Source of the DNA: Mixophyes australis
Lineage: Eukaryota; Chordata; Amphibia; Anura; Limnodynastidae
Direction of reading: 5' to 3'
Length of the DNA stretch: 64,000 nt
Assembly (NCBI GenBank): GCA_036250195.1
Contig: JAVHZZ010000008.1
Span: 15,154,434-15,218,433 of the forward strand
The notes beneath the pieces were generated by a model. It saw only the letters and a program-made list of their open reading frames with translations, did not search any database and was not told the DNA's origin. Position numbers and translations under genes: made by a program. The stretch's first letter is position 1. The number at the start of each line of letters is the position of its first letter. This document shows positions 33,914 through 44,795 of the stretch, one piece after another.

Positions 33914-35520
33914 GTAAGTCTGACCAATGCAAGTCATTCTTCTGTGATACATTATTAGAGAATGCTTTCATACCTTTCATAATCTGATAATGGTACCAGT
34001 AGACCAAAAAAAGCCAAAATTCACTCATCACTACAACTTATGTTGCAGATATTAAGTCATTGCATAACTAGATATGTTAAGATTTTCCCAGGAATGTTCT
34101 AAATTTCATTTCATTTAGATTTGCTTTTTTTTTACCATAATACATGGTCCTAATTTACCATGATCTGTTGAAATTCATTTTTTATTCGTGTCTTAGTGCA
34201 TTTTGTCACTTAATTTTGGTTTCAAATGGCATTGATATGTCTGACAAAGGATAATTCTTGTGAATCAGAGGAAGAATATAGAATATAACCGGGACATGCT
34301 TTTGCTGTGAAGTTTTGCTCAGCAGTCTACAATCACTCTGTATCTTCTTAGAGGTGAACTGAAATGAAGGCACTGAGTTGGCTGTAAGAGATTAAATATA
34401 ATAAATTTCCAGACATGATAAAATTCCAAAGTGACACTCAAGAGTTCTTATAAAACGGCTTTTCCTTGCATTAAGGCAGTCCTAGGCACCAGGGCAGAAT
34501 TTTGGATACAAATTATTATAAAAGACAATTTGATATAAACAGCAACAAATATTGCAAAGCATTAGAACATGTAATCCTATATAGGGTCATTGCTTTTAAA
34601 ATTTAGCAATAAATGAGGAATCCTGGGAAACAGAAAAGGAATTTTAGAAACATCTATACATCAGTCACAACGTTGTCTGTATTACAGAACTGAATTAAGA
34701 CTGTTTCAGTGATATAATAAGAACCTGGGCTGTAAGCATATAATTACTCATAAAGGTCTCCTGGCTGTGTCTGAAAATAAGTGTTCTGGGGGTTTTAGAG
34801 TCTCCACTTATAAAGTATGTTCTATGTATAAGGAGGAACGAGCAGTTCTAGTTTATGATTCTGAGAGGTTTACTCTATTATTGGATTGAAGTAAACGGTG
34901 TTTTGCAAGACACTTTCTGCAGAGGAGACTTTTAATAGCTGTTTACAGTTTGTTTCCTAAACTGTTTTCACTTTGCAACCGGTTTAAACTCTTTTTTTCT
35001 TGGCTTTTGGAAAACAAAGCAGTTAGGCAATGATATGGATTCCTGTAATGAATACTTTACAGCGTATGAGTAATAAGATTAATATCAATAAGTACTGTAC
35101 AGTCACTAATATAGATTGTAATGAAACCAAGTTCACTGGGGATGGATTTAAGTCTTGTCAGCATGAGATAAAACAGTTCTGAGTTATGGCAGCTTTATAA
35201 TACTGTATATTAGTTTTAAGTCTTTTCTGAGTTGTGTGGTTGCTGTCTAATTCTCATCATGTTCTTTTTGCATTTACGCTGAGCTGTTTGCCCTGATCAC
35301 TGGCTAGAACCATGTTTGTTGAAACAAGAATAAAAAGCTTATTATGAAAGTCCTTTAGGATGTTTTTTAACTGCTGCAAGAACCAGAAATATTACTCCGG
35401 GCTTAACTGAGAACACGTGTCTCTTGGCTTGCAAAGTACTATAAAAGTACATTGCACATACTGTACTGGTTGTATATCTGTCAGGAGTTCCCTGTTCCAA
35501 GGTGGATTCTAGACTAAATT
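33914..35520 (+). other. PTGFR intron 1, 5' part, no other feature seen
   Basis: Begins GTAAGT. AT-rich, repeat-poor sequence without further exons that I can recognise. Confidence 0.45.
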
Positions 35521-35524
35521 AAGC

Positions 35525-35705
35525 AATCATCATCATTTATTTATATAGCGCCACTAATTCCGCAGCGCTGTACAGAGAACTCACTCACATCAGTCCCTGC
35601 CCCATTGGAGCTTACAGTCTAAATTCCCAAACACACAAAATACAGACACACAGACTAGGGTCAATTTTAATAGTAGCTAATTAACCTACCAGTATGTTTT
35701 TGGAG
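35525..35705 (-). mobile_element. SINE, 3' part
   Basis: Minus-strand copy with the tail block ATTTATATAGCGCCACTAAT (reverse) and TCAGTCCCTGCCCCATTGG. It stops at TACCAGTATGTTTTTGGAG, so the tRNA-like head is missing. It lies in PTGFR intron 1. Confidence 0.8.
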
Positions 35706-35717
35706 CAGCTTATGAGA

Positions 35718-35857
35718 CTAATTTTTACAAGGTGTATTATCCTTTAAGGTCAGGCTTAAGCAAACTGTGGTTCGATAGCTGTTGTGGAACTACAAGTTTC
35801 AGCATGCACTGTCAGACAGATTTCTTTTAGATCAGGTTTAGGCGACATGTGGTGCTC
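35718..35857. repeat. Left arm of a 140-bp near-perfect inverted duplication
   Basis: Matches the reverse complement of 36187-36326 with only two differences that I can see. It includes GTTGTGGAACTACAAGTTTC, a block common in frog dispersed repeats. Spacer 329 bp. Confidence 0.88.
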
Positions 35858-35950
35858 CAACCATTCTGCAACTCTGGCACAAAGAGCTCAGTGGACACGC
35901 TGGGACTTGTAGTTCCATTGTACAGCCACAAGATAGCTACTCCTGCCTTA

Positions 35951-36504
35951 GGCTGGGTGCACACTTCAGGTTTTTCACCTGACTATCGGGCCAATCACAC
36001 GATAAACGACTGTTAGGTCCGACATCGCAGTAGTGTGTACACTCTAACGATCATGTTTTATCGTTCCAAAGCCCATCGGATCATTTGATTCGATTTTAAA
36101 AACGGACTAAAATTCTCTATGAACGATGGAACAATGTCGGGCAAATTCTAAAGTATGTTCACACTCACGACCAGCAGATTCCCATAGAGCACCACATGTC
36201 GCCTAAACCTGATCTAAAAGAAATCTGTCTGACAGTGCATGCTGAAACTTGTAGTTCCACAACAGCTAGCGAACCACAGTTTGCTTAAGCCTGACCTTAA
36301 GGGATAATACACCTTGTAAAAATTAGAGTCACAATCTTTTCAACAGATGTTTATGACAGATGAAGAGCACAGATCTGAAGGTAAATCTTGTAAAACGTGT
36401 ATAGTGTGTACACAGGAATTGGCAGCTGATTGGGACTTTAAGTCGTTCGTAAAATCCTTACCGATATCGCAGCAGGAGAAATCTTCTGTAGTATGTACCC
36501 AGCC
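35951..36504. mobile_element. Harbinger-type MITE (family B), containing one arm of an inverted duplication
   Basis: Ends GGCTGGGTGCACAC and, inverted, GGCTGGGTACATAC. TTA lies before it and ATA after. The interior matches 10735 and 29603, except that 36187-36326 is foreign sequence copied from the left flank in inverted orientation. Confidence 0.75.
36187..36326. repeat. Right arm of the 140-bp inverted duplication
   Basis: Inserted between CCATA and GAGTCACAATC of the MITE, where other family members have only a few bases. It pairs with 35718-35857. Confidence 0.88.
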
Positions 36505-38173
36505 ATAGATGCTTAACATAACACAATATATCTGTACTAACACACAGCTGTCAGAAAGGCTTAACTGGCTTAACATCCTACTTTCCTGTGTCAAATTTTT
36601 ACAAACCTACAAGCAATAAACACTAAGTTTCTGTTTACATCTTTTGTCCATTCAGTCCTGCTGGGTGAGATAGTACAGAAACATCTCGTTGTATAGATAA
36701 TATAATTTTACAACACTTTCCTTAAAGATGAACTGTCACATAAATGATATACCATAAATGTATATTTAAGCGCAAACCTTTAGAAGTGTTGATAGTGATT
36801 TTGTGTAGATAATATTATGCAACTAAACTCTAATTTTTTAATGTTTTTTTTCTTCTCTAATATGTCTATATACCATTTAGATTGTAAGCTCTTTGGGGCT
36901 GGATACACCAGTTTTCTCTTGCTGCTGTTGAAAAAATTCCATTCTATTATGCACTTTTTCCTTTTTTGACTGTAGCTTGTAGTTTAGTTAGTCTCTGCGT
37001 ACACTGGCAGTGCGATATATACACTTCGTACCTACTTTTGCTGTAACTGCTGCTGTATTTTAGTGCTGCCTCTCTCCCTCTCAGAGGCTTATCACTTTTT
37101 CACTAAGCTGCAAATATAACTACTTAGTGTTATCACTGCTTTACTGATAGTGTTGCCTATAACGGCACAGACTTACTGTTCTACAAGAGTGACTGAAGCA
37201 ATATCATAAAGTGAGACAAATCTTGTAGAAACACAGTGAAGGTTAGTTAATAACACTGTCTATAGCTGCCAATTTGATCTGAGCAACATCAACCAATGAG
37301 ACTATTAGTTTAATTATCTAGCTTACCCTAAACAAGTAAAAGTGGCTGATTGGTTGCCACCATCTAGTGCAAATTTGCACCAACATACAGTGTTGGTAAA
37401 TCAGTGATTCCAAATCAATGAAACAGCATGAGATTGTATTATTGTAACAATGATAACAGACTGTATCCTATCCTTAATAGCATAAAACATAATTGATAGT
37501 GTGCTCGATACTGGGTTGAATTTACATCAGTTTGCGTAGCATAAATTACGCAAATTTGCACTGTGCAAGCTCGCATCCTTGCAACTGTAGAAGCGGTACG
37601 GTGGAGGGATGGGGAGGTCTAAACTAGGACAAGTACAGTAATGGCGCGTTCATGCTAATGAATGGTGAGGCAGACCAACGCGGAGACGGATATACGCCTG
37701 TCAGTCAATCGGTCGCTTCTGATTGGTTGATTGATTGCGGATGCACCTCTCCAGCTGCAACCACTTCCTTCATTACTCGTGTCTATATTACAGGATTTAG
37801 TGGATGTTTGTTTGTGTGACCTTGCTGCTCAGACCAAAAGAGCACAAGCTATACAGAGGTGTGTCAGTTTCGACTTTTACAACAAATAGCGAATGCGTGT
37901 CACGCTAAGAAAATTAATGTCAGGAAACGTTTCTGTTTAGGACATTTATATTACAGTTATGTTTGCCTTGGCATAATACGTTATTTCTGCATCTTGAAAT
38001 GTGCCCAGTTCAGCACACAGTCATACAATCACTATTTTTTATCCTTTTGACTTTTATTGACTTTTTCTTATGCCTTTAATACTCTACCTTGTAAGCATTT
38101 TGAAAACTGTTCACTAAATTTCTATGAGGTCTTTACATTTCCATATTTTTATTTGTTTATTTTATATTTACAG
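36505..38173 (+). other. PTGFR intron 1, 3' part, no other exon seen
   Basis: A segment near 37510-37760 (TGGGTTGAATTTACATCAG... GATTGGTTGATTGATTGCGG) looks like a dispersed repeat distantly related to 46715-47010. The intron ends at the TTTACAG acceptor. Confidence 0.4.
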
Positions 38174-38219
38174 GTTGTGTTGCAGAGATGATTTAAGTTT
38201 CGGATCTACTCATCCAACT
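38174..38219 (+). other. PTGFR: 5' leader part of PTGFR exon 2
   Basis: The segment between a pyrimidine-rich acceptor (TTTATATTTACAG, ending 38173) and the ATG at 38220. A second possible acceptor, TTGCAG, ends at 38185. The two differ by 12 nt, so either keeps the same downstream frame. There is no in-frame stop in this segment, so it could be translated if initiation occurs in the upstream exon. Confidence 0.6.
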
Positions 38220-39014
38220 ATGACCAACAGTACGGAAGTCACACTGTATAGTGTAAATGAGTCCCTTACCAACACCACGTACCTCAAGGAGCAGAAGATA
38301 TCTGTGTTCTTTTCAATCGTCTTCATGACAGTGGGAATAACATCGAACAGCCTCGCCATTGCCATACTCTTGAAAGCCTACCAAAGATTTAGGAAGAAGT
38401 CTAAAGCCTCATTTCTCCTGTTTGCCAGCGGCTTGGTCTTCACCGACCTCTTCGGTCATCTCATCAATGGAACGATCGCTGTCTTTGTCTATGCATCGAA
38501 CAGAGACTGGTCGAAATTCGGTCACTTGAACATGCTGTGCAACATTTTCGGCATGTGCATGGTATTCTTCGGCCTCTGTCCGCTGCTGCTCGGGAGCGTG
38601 ATGGCGGTGGAGAGGTGTATTGGAGTCACCGACCCAATCTTTCACTCCACCAAAATGACTTCTAGACATGCCAAGATTATCTTGACTTTCGTCTGGCTAT
38701 TCGCCATCGCGGTGGCCTTGATGCCAATCCTGACGTTTAGGTCCTACCATATCCAGGCTACCAAGACCTGGTGTTTTCTAAAAACAGAGCAAATCGAAGA
38801 TTGGATGGACCAGTTCAACTTGTTGCTCTTCTCCACATTAGGACTCCTATCGTTGGCCACCTCGTTTTTGTGTAATGCCATGACTGGAATAACATTACTT
38901 AGAGCCAAAATGAAAAGCCAACAGCACAGGCAAGGCAGATCTCATCATTTAGAGATGATAATCCAACTTCTGGCCATAATGTGCGTCTCTTGTGTCTGCT
39001 GGACTCCGTTCCTG
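38220..39014 (+). CDS. PTGFR: Prostaglandin F2-alpha receptor (FP), coding exon 1 of 2
   Basis: This exon encodes residues 1-265 of a rhodopsin-class prostanoid receptor. In the known family FP is a plasma-membrane receptor for prostaglandin F2-alpha that couples mainly to Gq and calcium release. The sequence shows three N-glycosylation sequons in the N-terminus (N3, N13, N18), TM1 about residues 28-51, TM2 66-90 with D76, TM3 107-130, and an ERC triplet (131-133) in place of DRY. The disulfide pair is C107-C185, inside the prostanoid ECL2 signature TWCF (183-186). TM4 is 151-171, TM5 198-222, and TM6 246-266 has CWTP (260-263). The third loop KSQQHRQGRSHHLEM matches vertebrate FP as I remember it, better than EP or TP receptors. 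The ATG has A at -3. The exon ends CTG|GTAAGT in phase 0 and continues at 51507. An in-frame upstream start through the leader exon is possible (see 33891). Confidence 0.96.
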
Positions 39015-39110
39015 GTAAGTTTTCAAACACAAGGAATCGTTTTGTGTTCTGTTAGGGTATCGCCTTTCTCATCAATAAACAAGTTTAACCATTTTTTTGT
39101 TCCAACATAA
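39015..39110 (+). other. PTGFR: Intron 2 start that stays open in frame
   Basis: If the donor at 39015 is not used, translation continues 31 codons past L265 and stops at TAA 39108-39110. This would give a 296-residue product ending after TM6. Human FP also has an alternative truncated form of similar length, but by a different exon as I recall. Inference only. Confidence 0.3.
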
Positions 39111-39503
39111 ACTGTTTTTTTGGTGGTTGGCTTAATGGATCACTAAACCTAGTGGTCTTATACGTAGGAGACTTGCCAACAATATTCACAGACACATATC
39201 TAAAGCAATATTTCAGACAAGTTAACCCGTGCATGATACTCATGCATTCTAGTCAAATGAAGCTACTTAAGGTGTTAAAAAGGTTCTTGTCATGCATTTG
39301 GGGCTAGGCCAGGCCTCCTCAGGGGAAGAGCGTTACTTCCCGACGCAAGCGCCCTTTTTTAACATGGTTTTGTCCACATGTCACCACCTCATCATTTTTC
39401 TCCATCACCTCATCCTTCATTTTTATCGCCACATCTATCCAGATGTCTATCCAGACACAGGGATCTCTCTCAGCGGTCCTGAGTATCACACTACTCTCTC
39501 TCT

Positions 39504-39605
39504 GTCACCCCCAGCAACCACCAACCACTCCCCACTGTCACCCCTGGCAACCACCAACCACTCCCAACTGTCACCCCCGGCAACCACCAACCACTCCCAA
39601 CTGTC
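39504..39605. repeat. 33-bp tandem repeat, three copies
   Basis: Units of the form CACCCCCGGCAACCACCAAC then CACTCCCAACTGT. The sister element at 20578 has one copy. Confidence 0.8.
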
Positions 39606-39764
39606 ACTTCTCCTTCAAGAAATATATATATATTTTTTTAAAATCTTTATAAACACTTTTAACAATTAACAAATTAAAAACATCTTAGTATACCAAATTT
39701 CAGCCCTTTGTGAGTTTTTTTCCCCACACACACTAAGAATTTAGTAGGTCAGTGTATAACTCCG

Positions 39765-39784
39765 CCCAGCAGGCGGCGCTGCAG
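39765..39784 (+). promoter_or_regulatory. CTCF-like motif inside a dispersed repeat in PTGFR intron 2
   Basis: CCCAGCAGGCGGCGCTGCAG is the counterpart of the motif at 20907. One core position differs from it (GGCGG for GGTGG). It lies in the repeat at 39218-39848, about 750 bp after coding exon 1. Confidence 0.35.
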
Positions 39785-40748
39785 CTTGTTTTTTTTTTTT
39801 TCACACACACAGACAGACTAACACACGCAACTAGGCTTTTAGATTATAGATTGAGTCAAGGTCATGGAGGATCAAATTGAGCCACACGCAGCCAATGAAG
39901 GACACTGCAGCTAGGAAAGTTAACAATCTTTTGTTGGAATGACTGATAACAGAGAACAGTAGTTCAGTTGCATACAATAATAAATGGTGTTAACCATATT
40001 ATGGTCAAAGTACGAGAATGGTTACGTACATATCTGTGAATATTTTTAGTAGTTGTTTTACGTAAGGTAACTTGTGCTGTAGGCCTAGTGGTCCTTTAAT
40101 TGTTAGTCATTCCCACAAACTACGTTTTGTTTTCTTGTTAAACATAGTCCCTGTTGAATCTGACTAAAGAATTTCATTTATACCCCACGCAAGTAAAATT
40201 TCCCAGTGCAGGAAGTCAGCTTGTTAAGGCCACACATTATGTAGTAACACTTTTTGGGGGCACTCCCTCCTTTCCAGGCACCGGTGTGTGTTTACAGCTC
40301 GAAATAACAGTTGCGTTTGTGTAAAGAAATGAATGTTTAAACGCTTGAGGGATAAGAAAAATCTTTATTCTCTACTAATGACTTGTATGTCGCACGCTCT
40401 GCAGGCATTCTCTACAACTCCCACTGCTTTATTCAGACCTATGCTTTGTATCGGAGGTTGTGGCAAATAGCCATGAAAATAGTGTTATTTAGAATGTGAT
40501 CCAACTTTCTGTCTCAACTAAAATAGTTGATAGATTAAAAGCTGCAGTAGCACCAAAATTTTACTAACAAGCTGAATCCCAGAGCCGGAGCATCGGGACT
40601 TGTTCCAGGAAACCGCTTTTCCCAGGCGTTCTCTGGCTCTGTAATACAGGGTCTGCAAATCTATTTGTCACTGTACAATGGGGGGCAGGGCCATCTTAAC
40701 AACTTTAAGGGCCCCAGGGCAAAGCAGTGCACCGGGGCCCCTACTTAC

Positions 40749-40774
<26 letters not shown>
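40749..40774. repeat. (TA)n microsatellite
   Basis: About 12 TA units. Confidence 0.9.
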
Positions 40775-40779
<5 letters not shown>

Positions 40780-41772
40780 AATAATACCACTGTATAGGTC
40801 ATTAGTACAACCTCATCTAGAATACTGTGTTCAGCTCTGGAGGCCGTATCTCCTGAAGGATATAAATATATTAGAGACTGTACAAAGAAGGGCAACTAAA
40901 ATGGTGCATGGCCTATAGCACAAAACTTACCCGGAAAGACTGAAAGATCTTATTATGTATAGTTTGGAGCAGAGAAGGGAACGGGGGGACATGATAGAAA
41001 CTTTCATATATATCAAGGGTTATAATAAGGTGCAGGAGGGAAACATTCTACAAAGGAAGAGAAGTATTAGAACACGAGGACATGTACTGACACTGGGGGG
41101 GAAGTAGGTTCAGAGGAAATGTGAGGAAAAACTACTTCACAGAAAGGGTAGTGGATAAGTGGAATAGCCTCCCATCAGAGGTGGTAGAGGATAATACAGT
41201 AGAGCAATTTAAGCATGTTTGGGATAGAAATAAGGATATCCTTAAGCTGGGTACACACTACACAGTTTTCATCCAATAATCGGCTAAATCAGCCGACATA
41301 CGACCTCTCGTTCAAAAGTTGGGTCAGTGTGTGCAGTGACACGATGGTCGAAAGTCTGCCCAAATGGACGATTGTCACCTCATTTGGTTGGTCATACCGT
41401 TTAATATTTTCGTTCCAATCTCGTTTCCGTTGTGCTGTGTGTTTAAACTTCTGACCGATCCACAACAGTGAGTATGAAATTACAGTCATTGCTCAGGACA
41501 ACATGGCTGTAAAAAGTTGCTAAAGGGACGTCCGCTCTTCCCTTTATCGTCCTAAACAAGGCTAGTGTGTATGCAGTCCATGGACCGAGCGATCGGAACA
41601 TCGATCGCATGTAAAATCGCTCGGCATAAAAAGTTGGTCGAAATTTCTGTAGTGTGTACCCAGCTTTACAAAGAACTAAGGATTAAATAGGGTTTGGTTT
41701 CCATAGGTTAAAAAACGGGCAGACTAGATGGGCCAAGTGATTCTTATCTGCCATCAAATTCTATGTTTCTAG
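40780..41772 (+). mobile_element. CR1-like LINE 3' part, split by a MITE
   Basis: The plus frame 40777-40918 reads [20 protein letters not shown] and [17 protein letters not shown]. Broken frames then give YPERLKDLIMYSLEQRRERG. These are the C-terminal blocks of CR1-group ORF2 after the reverse transcriptase. The 3' UTR continues after the MITE at 41245-41665 with AGACTAGATGGGCCAAGTGA and ends CAAATTCTATGTTTCT. 5' truncated and frameshifted. Confidence 0.85.
41245..41665. mobile_element. PIF/Harbinger-type MITE (family A), inserted in the CR1-like LINE
   Basis: 421 bp, AGCTGGGTACACACTACA and its inverse, with TTA at 41242-41244 and 41666-41668. It is in opposite orientation to the copies at 9124 and 12352. 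It interrupts the LINE 3' UTR, so it is younger than the LINE insertion. Confidence 0.9.
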
Positions 41773-42408
41773 TAAATCTTACTTGAATTGTGGTAATTGC
41801 CTATGCCAATAAATTAATTAGAGTGTTGCGACAATTTTTTAAAGCAATACAACATATTGATCATAAAGAATCACATAATTAAGATTCATTTGAATAAAAC
41901 TTAGATTTTTATTTGCAGTGTTGCGTAAAATAATTAATGATACATATGGGTTACTCTAGAACATATAAGGAAATCTAACCAGTCTATTTTGCTTTCCTCC
42001 TCCTAAATGAAGTACAATGATGCAGACGCACTTGTTTGCTGTAATCTGTAGATTTAATTTATGTTTGCACTCTGCACAGTGAAGAAATGTTTCCATATTA
42101 GCTGCACTTAATATAATACTACTGAAATTAATTAATAGCTTATGAAAACAAATTAGACCATTTTGTCCCTCAAAGCATGATGGGAGATTAGCAAAGGGCA
42201 GTAGGAAATTATCGTCTGCATGTACTGGTAAATGTGCCAAAGAGCTGTATCAGTGAACGGTACATTAGCTGATTAATATCCAAGTCATGCTGTGAGGGGA
42301 TAGGAATGAGGGCACTGGGACAGAATGGAGTGTTCACTGATGGGCAGGTGCCCTTCATTTGTTTATGGGGTTAAATATTTGATGTGCATTAGAGTGATTA
42401 ACAGATTA

Positions 42409-42584
42409 GGGGATATATTTACTAAACTGCGGGTTTGAAGAAGTGGAGATGTTGCCTATAGCAACCAATCAGATTCTAGCTGTCATTTTGTAGAATGTAC
42501 TAAATAAATGACAGTTAGAATCTGATTGGTTGCTATAGGCAACACCTCCACTTATTCAAACCCACAGTTTAGTAAATATACTCC
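42409..42584. mobile_element. Palindromic MITE
   Basis: GGGGATATATTTACTAAACT at the left and AGTTTAGTAAATATACTCC at the right. The arms contain GTTGCCTATAGCAACCAATC and its inverse. Intron 2 of PTGFR. Confidence 0.85.
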
Positions 42585-42824
42585 TTGGAGTTTTATACCT
42601 GGGAAGTAACTGACTGGTAAAGCTTTAATTAATGGACACCAAAGACACTGCTATATCGTAGCCTGAAATTGGGATGTGTACCTAATGTTGCAGTTTGTGT
42701 GGCCCAAAAACAGCAGCCATTCCTAACAGTAACCCGATCAAATTTGATCGTGTCGTTATCAAATATGTTGGTAAATAAAGATGACTATATTTAACTCGTG
42801 TATACATCTTTTGACGGCATTAGC

Positions 42825-42965
42825 CGGCCCCAGTGATGCCAGACATGGTCTTGTTGCAGTGGCAGGCTGGGCTGGGGGTCAGGGGGACATCTGTCCCCCG
42901 GGCCAGTCCCATAGTGGGATACCTTGGGCTGGGTCACTGGGCCACCTTCATTTTTTTCCTCCAAA
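42825..42965. mobile_element. hAT-like fragment
   Basis: AGCCGGCCCCAGTGATGCC...GGCAGGCTGGGCTGGGGG, then GGGCCAGTCCCATAGTGGG. Related to 4690-4800. The ends are uncertain. Confidence 0.4.
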
Positions 42966-43218
42966 ATAATCCTAATTGGCAGCTGAGTTGAGGCAATATA
43001 GGGAACTGAGGCAAATTGCTGCATTATATATGTCTATGGTCTGGTCACAATTATACATCTAAGCCATACTTACCAACTTTCTGTTGGTGAAATCCGGGAG
43101 CCTGCAGAGGAGGTGGGCGTAACGGGGGGGGGGGGGCGGGGCTCCAAGTGGCGTCATTTTGGACCTGCCCCCATGACGTGATGACGCAAAATGCGTCATT
43201 TGACAGCGGGGGGCGGGG

Positions 43219-43255
43219 CCAAACGCCGCGATTCACCGGGAATCGCGGCGTTTGG
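43219..43255. repeat. Perfect 16-bp stem hairpin
   Basis: CCAAACGCCGCGATTC, loop ACCGG, then the exact inverse. Confidence 0.9.
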
Positions 43256-43260
43256 GACTT

Positions 43261-43295
43261 AATTCTGCCCACTTCACTAGGAAGTGGGCAGAATT
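43261..43295. repeat. Perfect 15-bp stem hairpin
   Basis: AATTCTGCCCACTTC, loop ACTAG, then the exact inverse. Five bases separate it from the preceding hairpin. Confidence 0.9.
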
Positions 43296-43389
43296 ATCCA
43301 GATGCGGGGGATTGCCACACTCGCCCGGGAGCCTCTCGCAAAATGCGGGAGTCTCCCGGATATTTCGGGAGAGTTGGCAAGTCTGATCT

Positions 43390-44790
43390 AAGCGACATAC
43401 TGAGATGTTTGTTATGCAAACCAGATGTCTAAATGAGCTGCCAGGGGGCAGATAGGGGGCAAACACAAAGGTCCCCTCTGTCTTACATTATGTAGCAGAT
43501 TTTTTCCTCCCCTTTGGAGATGATTGTCACTGTTACTTAAAACATGGGTGACATTTGCACGTCCTAGGCACGTAAGATAAATTTGGTGCAAAGTTCAGTG
43601 CAGGAAAACCAATATATTTAAAGTACAAAAAAAAAATCAAAAACCTAAAATAAAAACAAGAAACAAAACAAACATCACGCTTAAAAAGTACTTAGGGGGC
43701 ATGAGTTCGATTCTGTGTGGAGCTTGTATGTTCTCTCCTTTTTGAGTGGCTTTCTACCAATGTTTATTTGAGTTTCTGGTAGGCAGGGAACGACTGGCAA
43801 GATTAGACTCAGCAGCCGATTAGAAACATTTTAAAGGAAAAAAAATGAAGGTGTTCCAGTGACCCAGTCCAAGATAGTCCGGTCCATATTGGAACAAAGA
43901 CATATTGCTCTATTGGTATTGGTTCCAGAATGATGGGGTGAGGGGTCCTGATTATGAAATGCAAAACGTAATTAGGTAGCAGAAGCTTTTTGTGCCGAGA
44001 CACTCACCCTAAAACAATATATGTAATCAGAACAATGCATTTTTTTTTGTAATGAAATACATTGCAACATTTATTTATATATTAGTTATATATTTAAAAA
44101 AAAAAAAAATCACAATTTTGAAAAACACCTGTTCTACCCATTTAAAATTTGTTCTATTTGGTATCAGGAATGAATGAATGTTTCAATGGAAAGTGGTTCA
44201 TTATCATTCTAACATGAACTTTAAACAGCCCTTTGTTATACACGGGATCGTAATTCTCGAACAGGAAATCTGACATTGCAGGTTAGAGCTACCTTGGGAA
44301 TGTCATTTAGTATTCATCACTAACCTCATAGGATAAAATGTGTAAAACCCTTTTTCTATAGAAAATAATTAGCACAGGAGACACATTCCGTGTAATCAGG
44401 AAGGAATGATTAGAGGGATTCCCGAGGAGTGCAGCTTTACAATCCCTCAAAAGCTGTTTAACTCTTTAAGTCCGGCACCTGTTCAAAGCACTTGAATTAT
44501 TTCCTATTGGCTGACTGCCAATAAATGCATTCTTCCAGAATTCACCCTCTTGCCAAAGTACATTAGATTGTCTTAATGGCAAATTCACAGTCAACAGGAT
44601 AAATAGAGAGCCAGAAATATGGCTAAATTGTTGATGTAAAAGATCCGGTTTCATTTCAAACAGAGTGAACCAGATTAATGCGTGTCTTTAGAAATTTTAA
44701 ATAGCTTGAATCCCTCGGAATGATGGGAAATCACATGATTTCTTTATATAATATGGAATAGGAAAAAATGTATGTTTAAAAAAAAGAAAT
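43390..44790 (+). other. PTGFR intron 2 sequence, no feature beyond low complexity
   Basis: Poly-A-rich stretches at 43620-43675 and 44095-44110. No exon or RNA signal. Confidence 0.45.
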
Positions 44791-44795
44791 TTATA

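Larger units (their letters stand above)
39218..39848. mobile_element. Dispersed repeat, copy 2 (class unassigned), in PTGFR intron 2
   Basis: Starts CAAGTTAACCCGTGCATGAT and ends CAACTAGGCTTTTAGATTATAG. It is longer than the copy at 20578 through an expanded internal repeat (39504-39605) and extra sequence at 39620-39745. Confidence 0.68.
43066..43385. mobile_element. CCGGGAG-family MITE with two internal perfect hairpins
   Basis: Ends ATACTTACCAACTTTC and, inverted, AGACTTGCCAACTCTC. GC-rich, with a 12-base G run at 43125. The internal hairpins are at 43219-43255 and 43261-43295. Confidence 0.75.

Noticed and set aside
38124..38219. Upstream ATG at 38124 as the PTGFR start
   Set aside because: It lies before the acceptor at 38173, in the polypyrimidine part of the intron, so spliced mRNA would not contain it.
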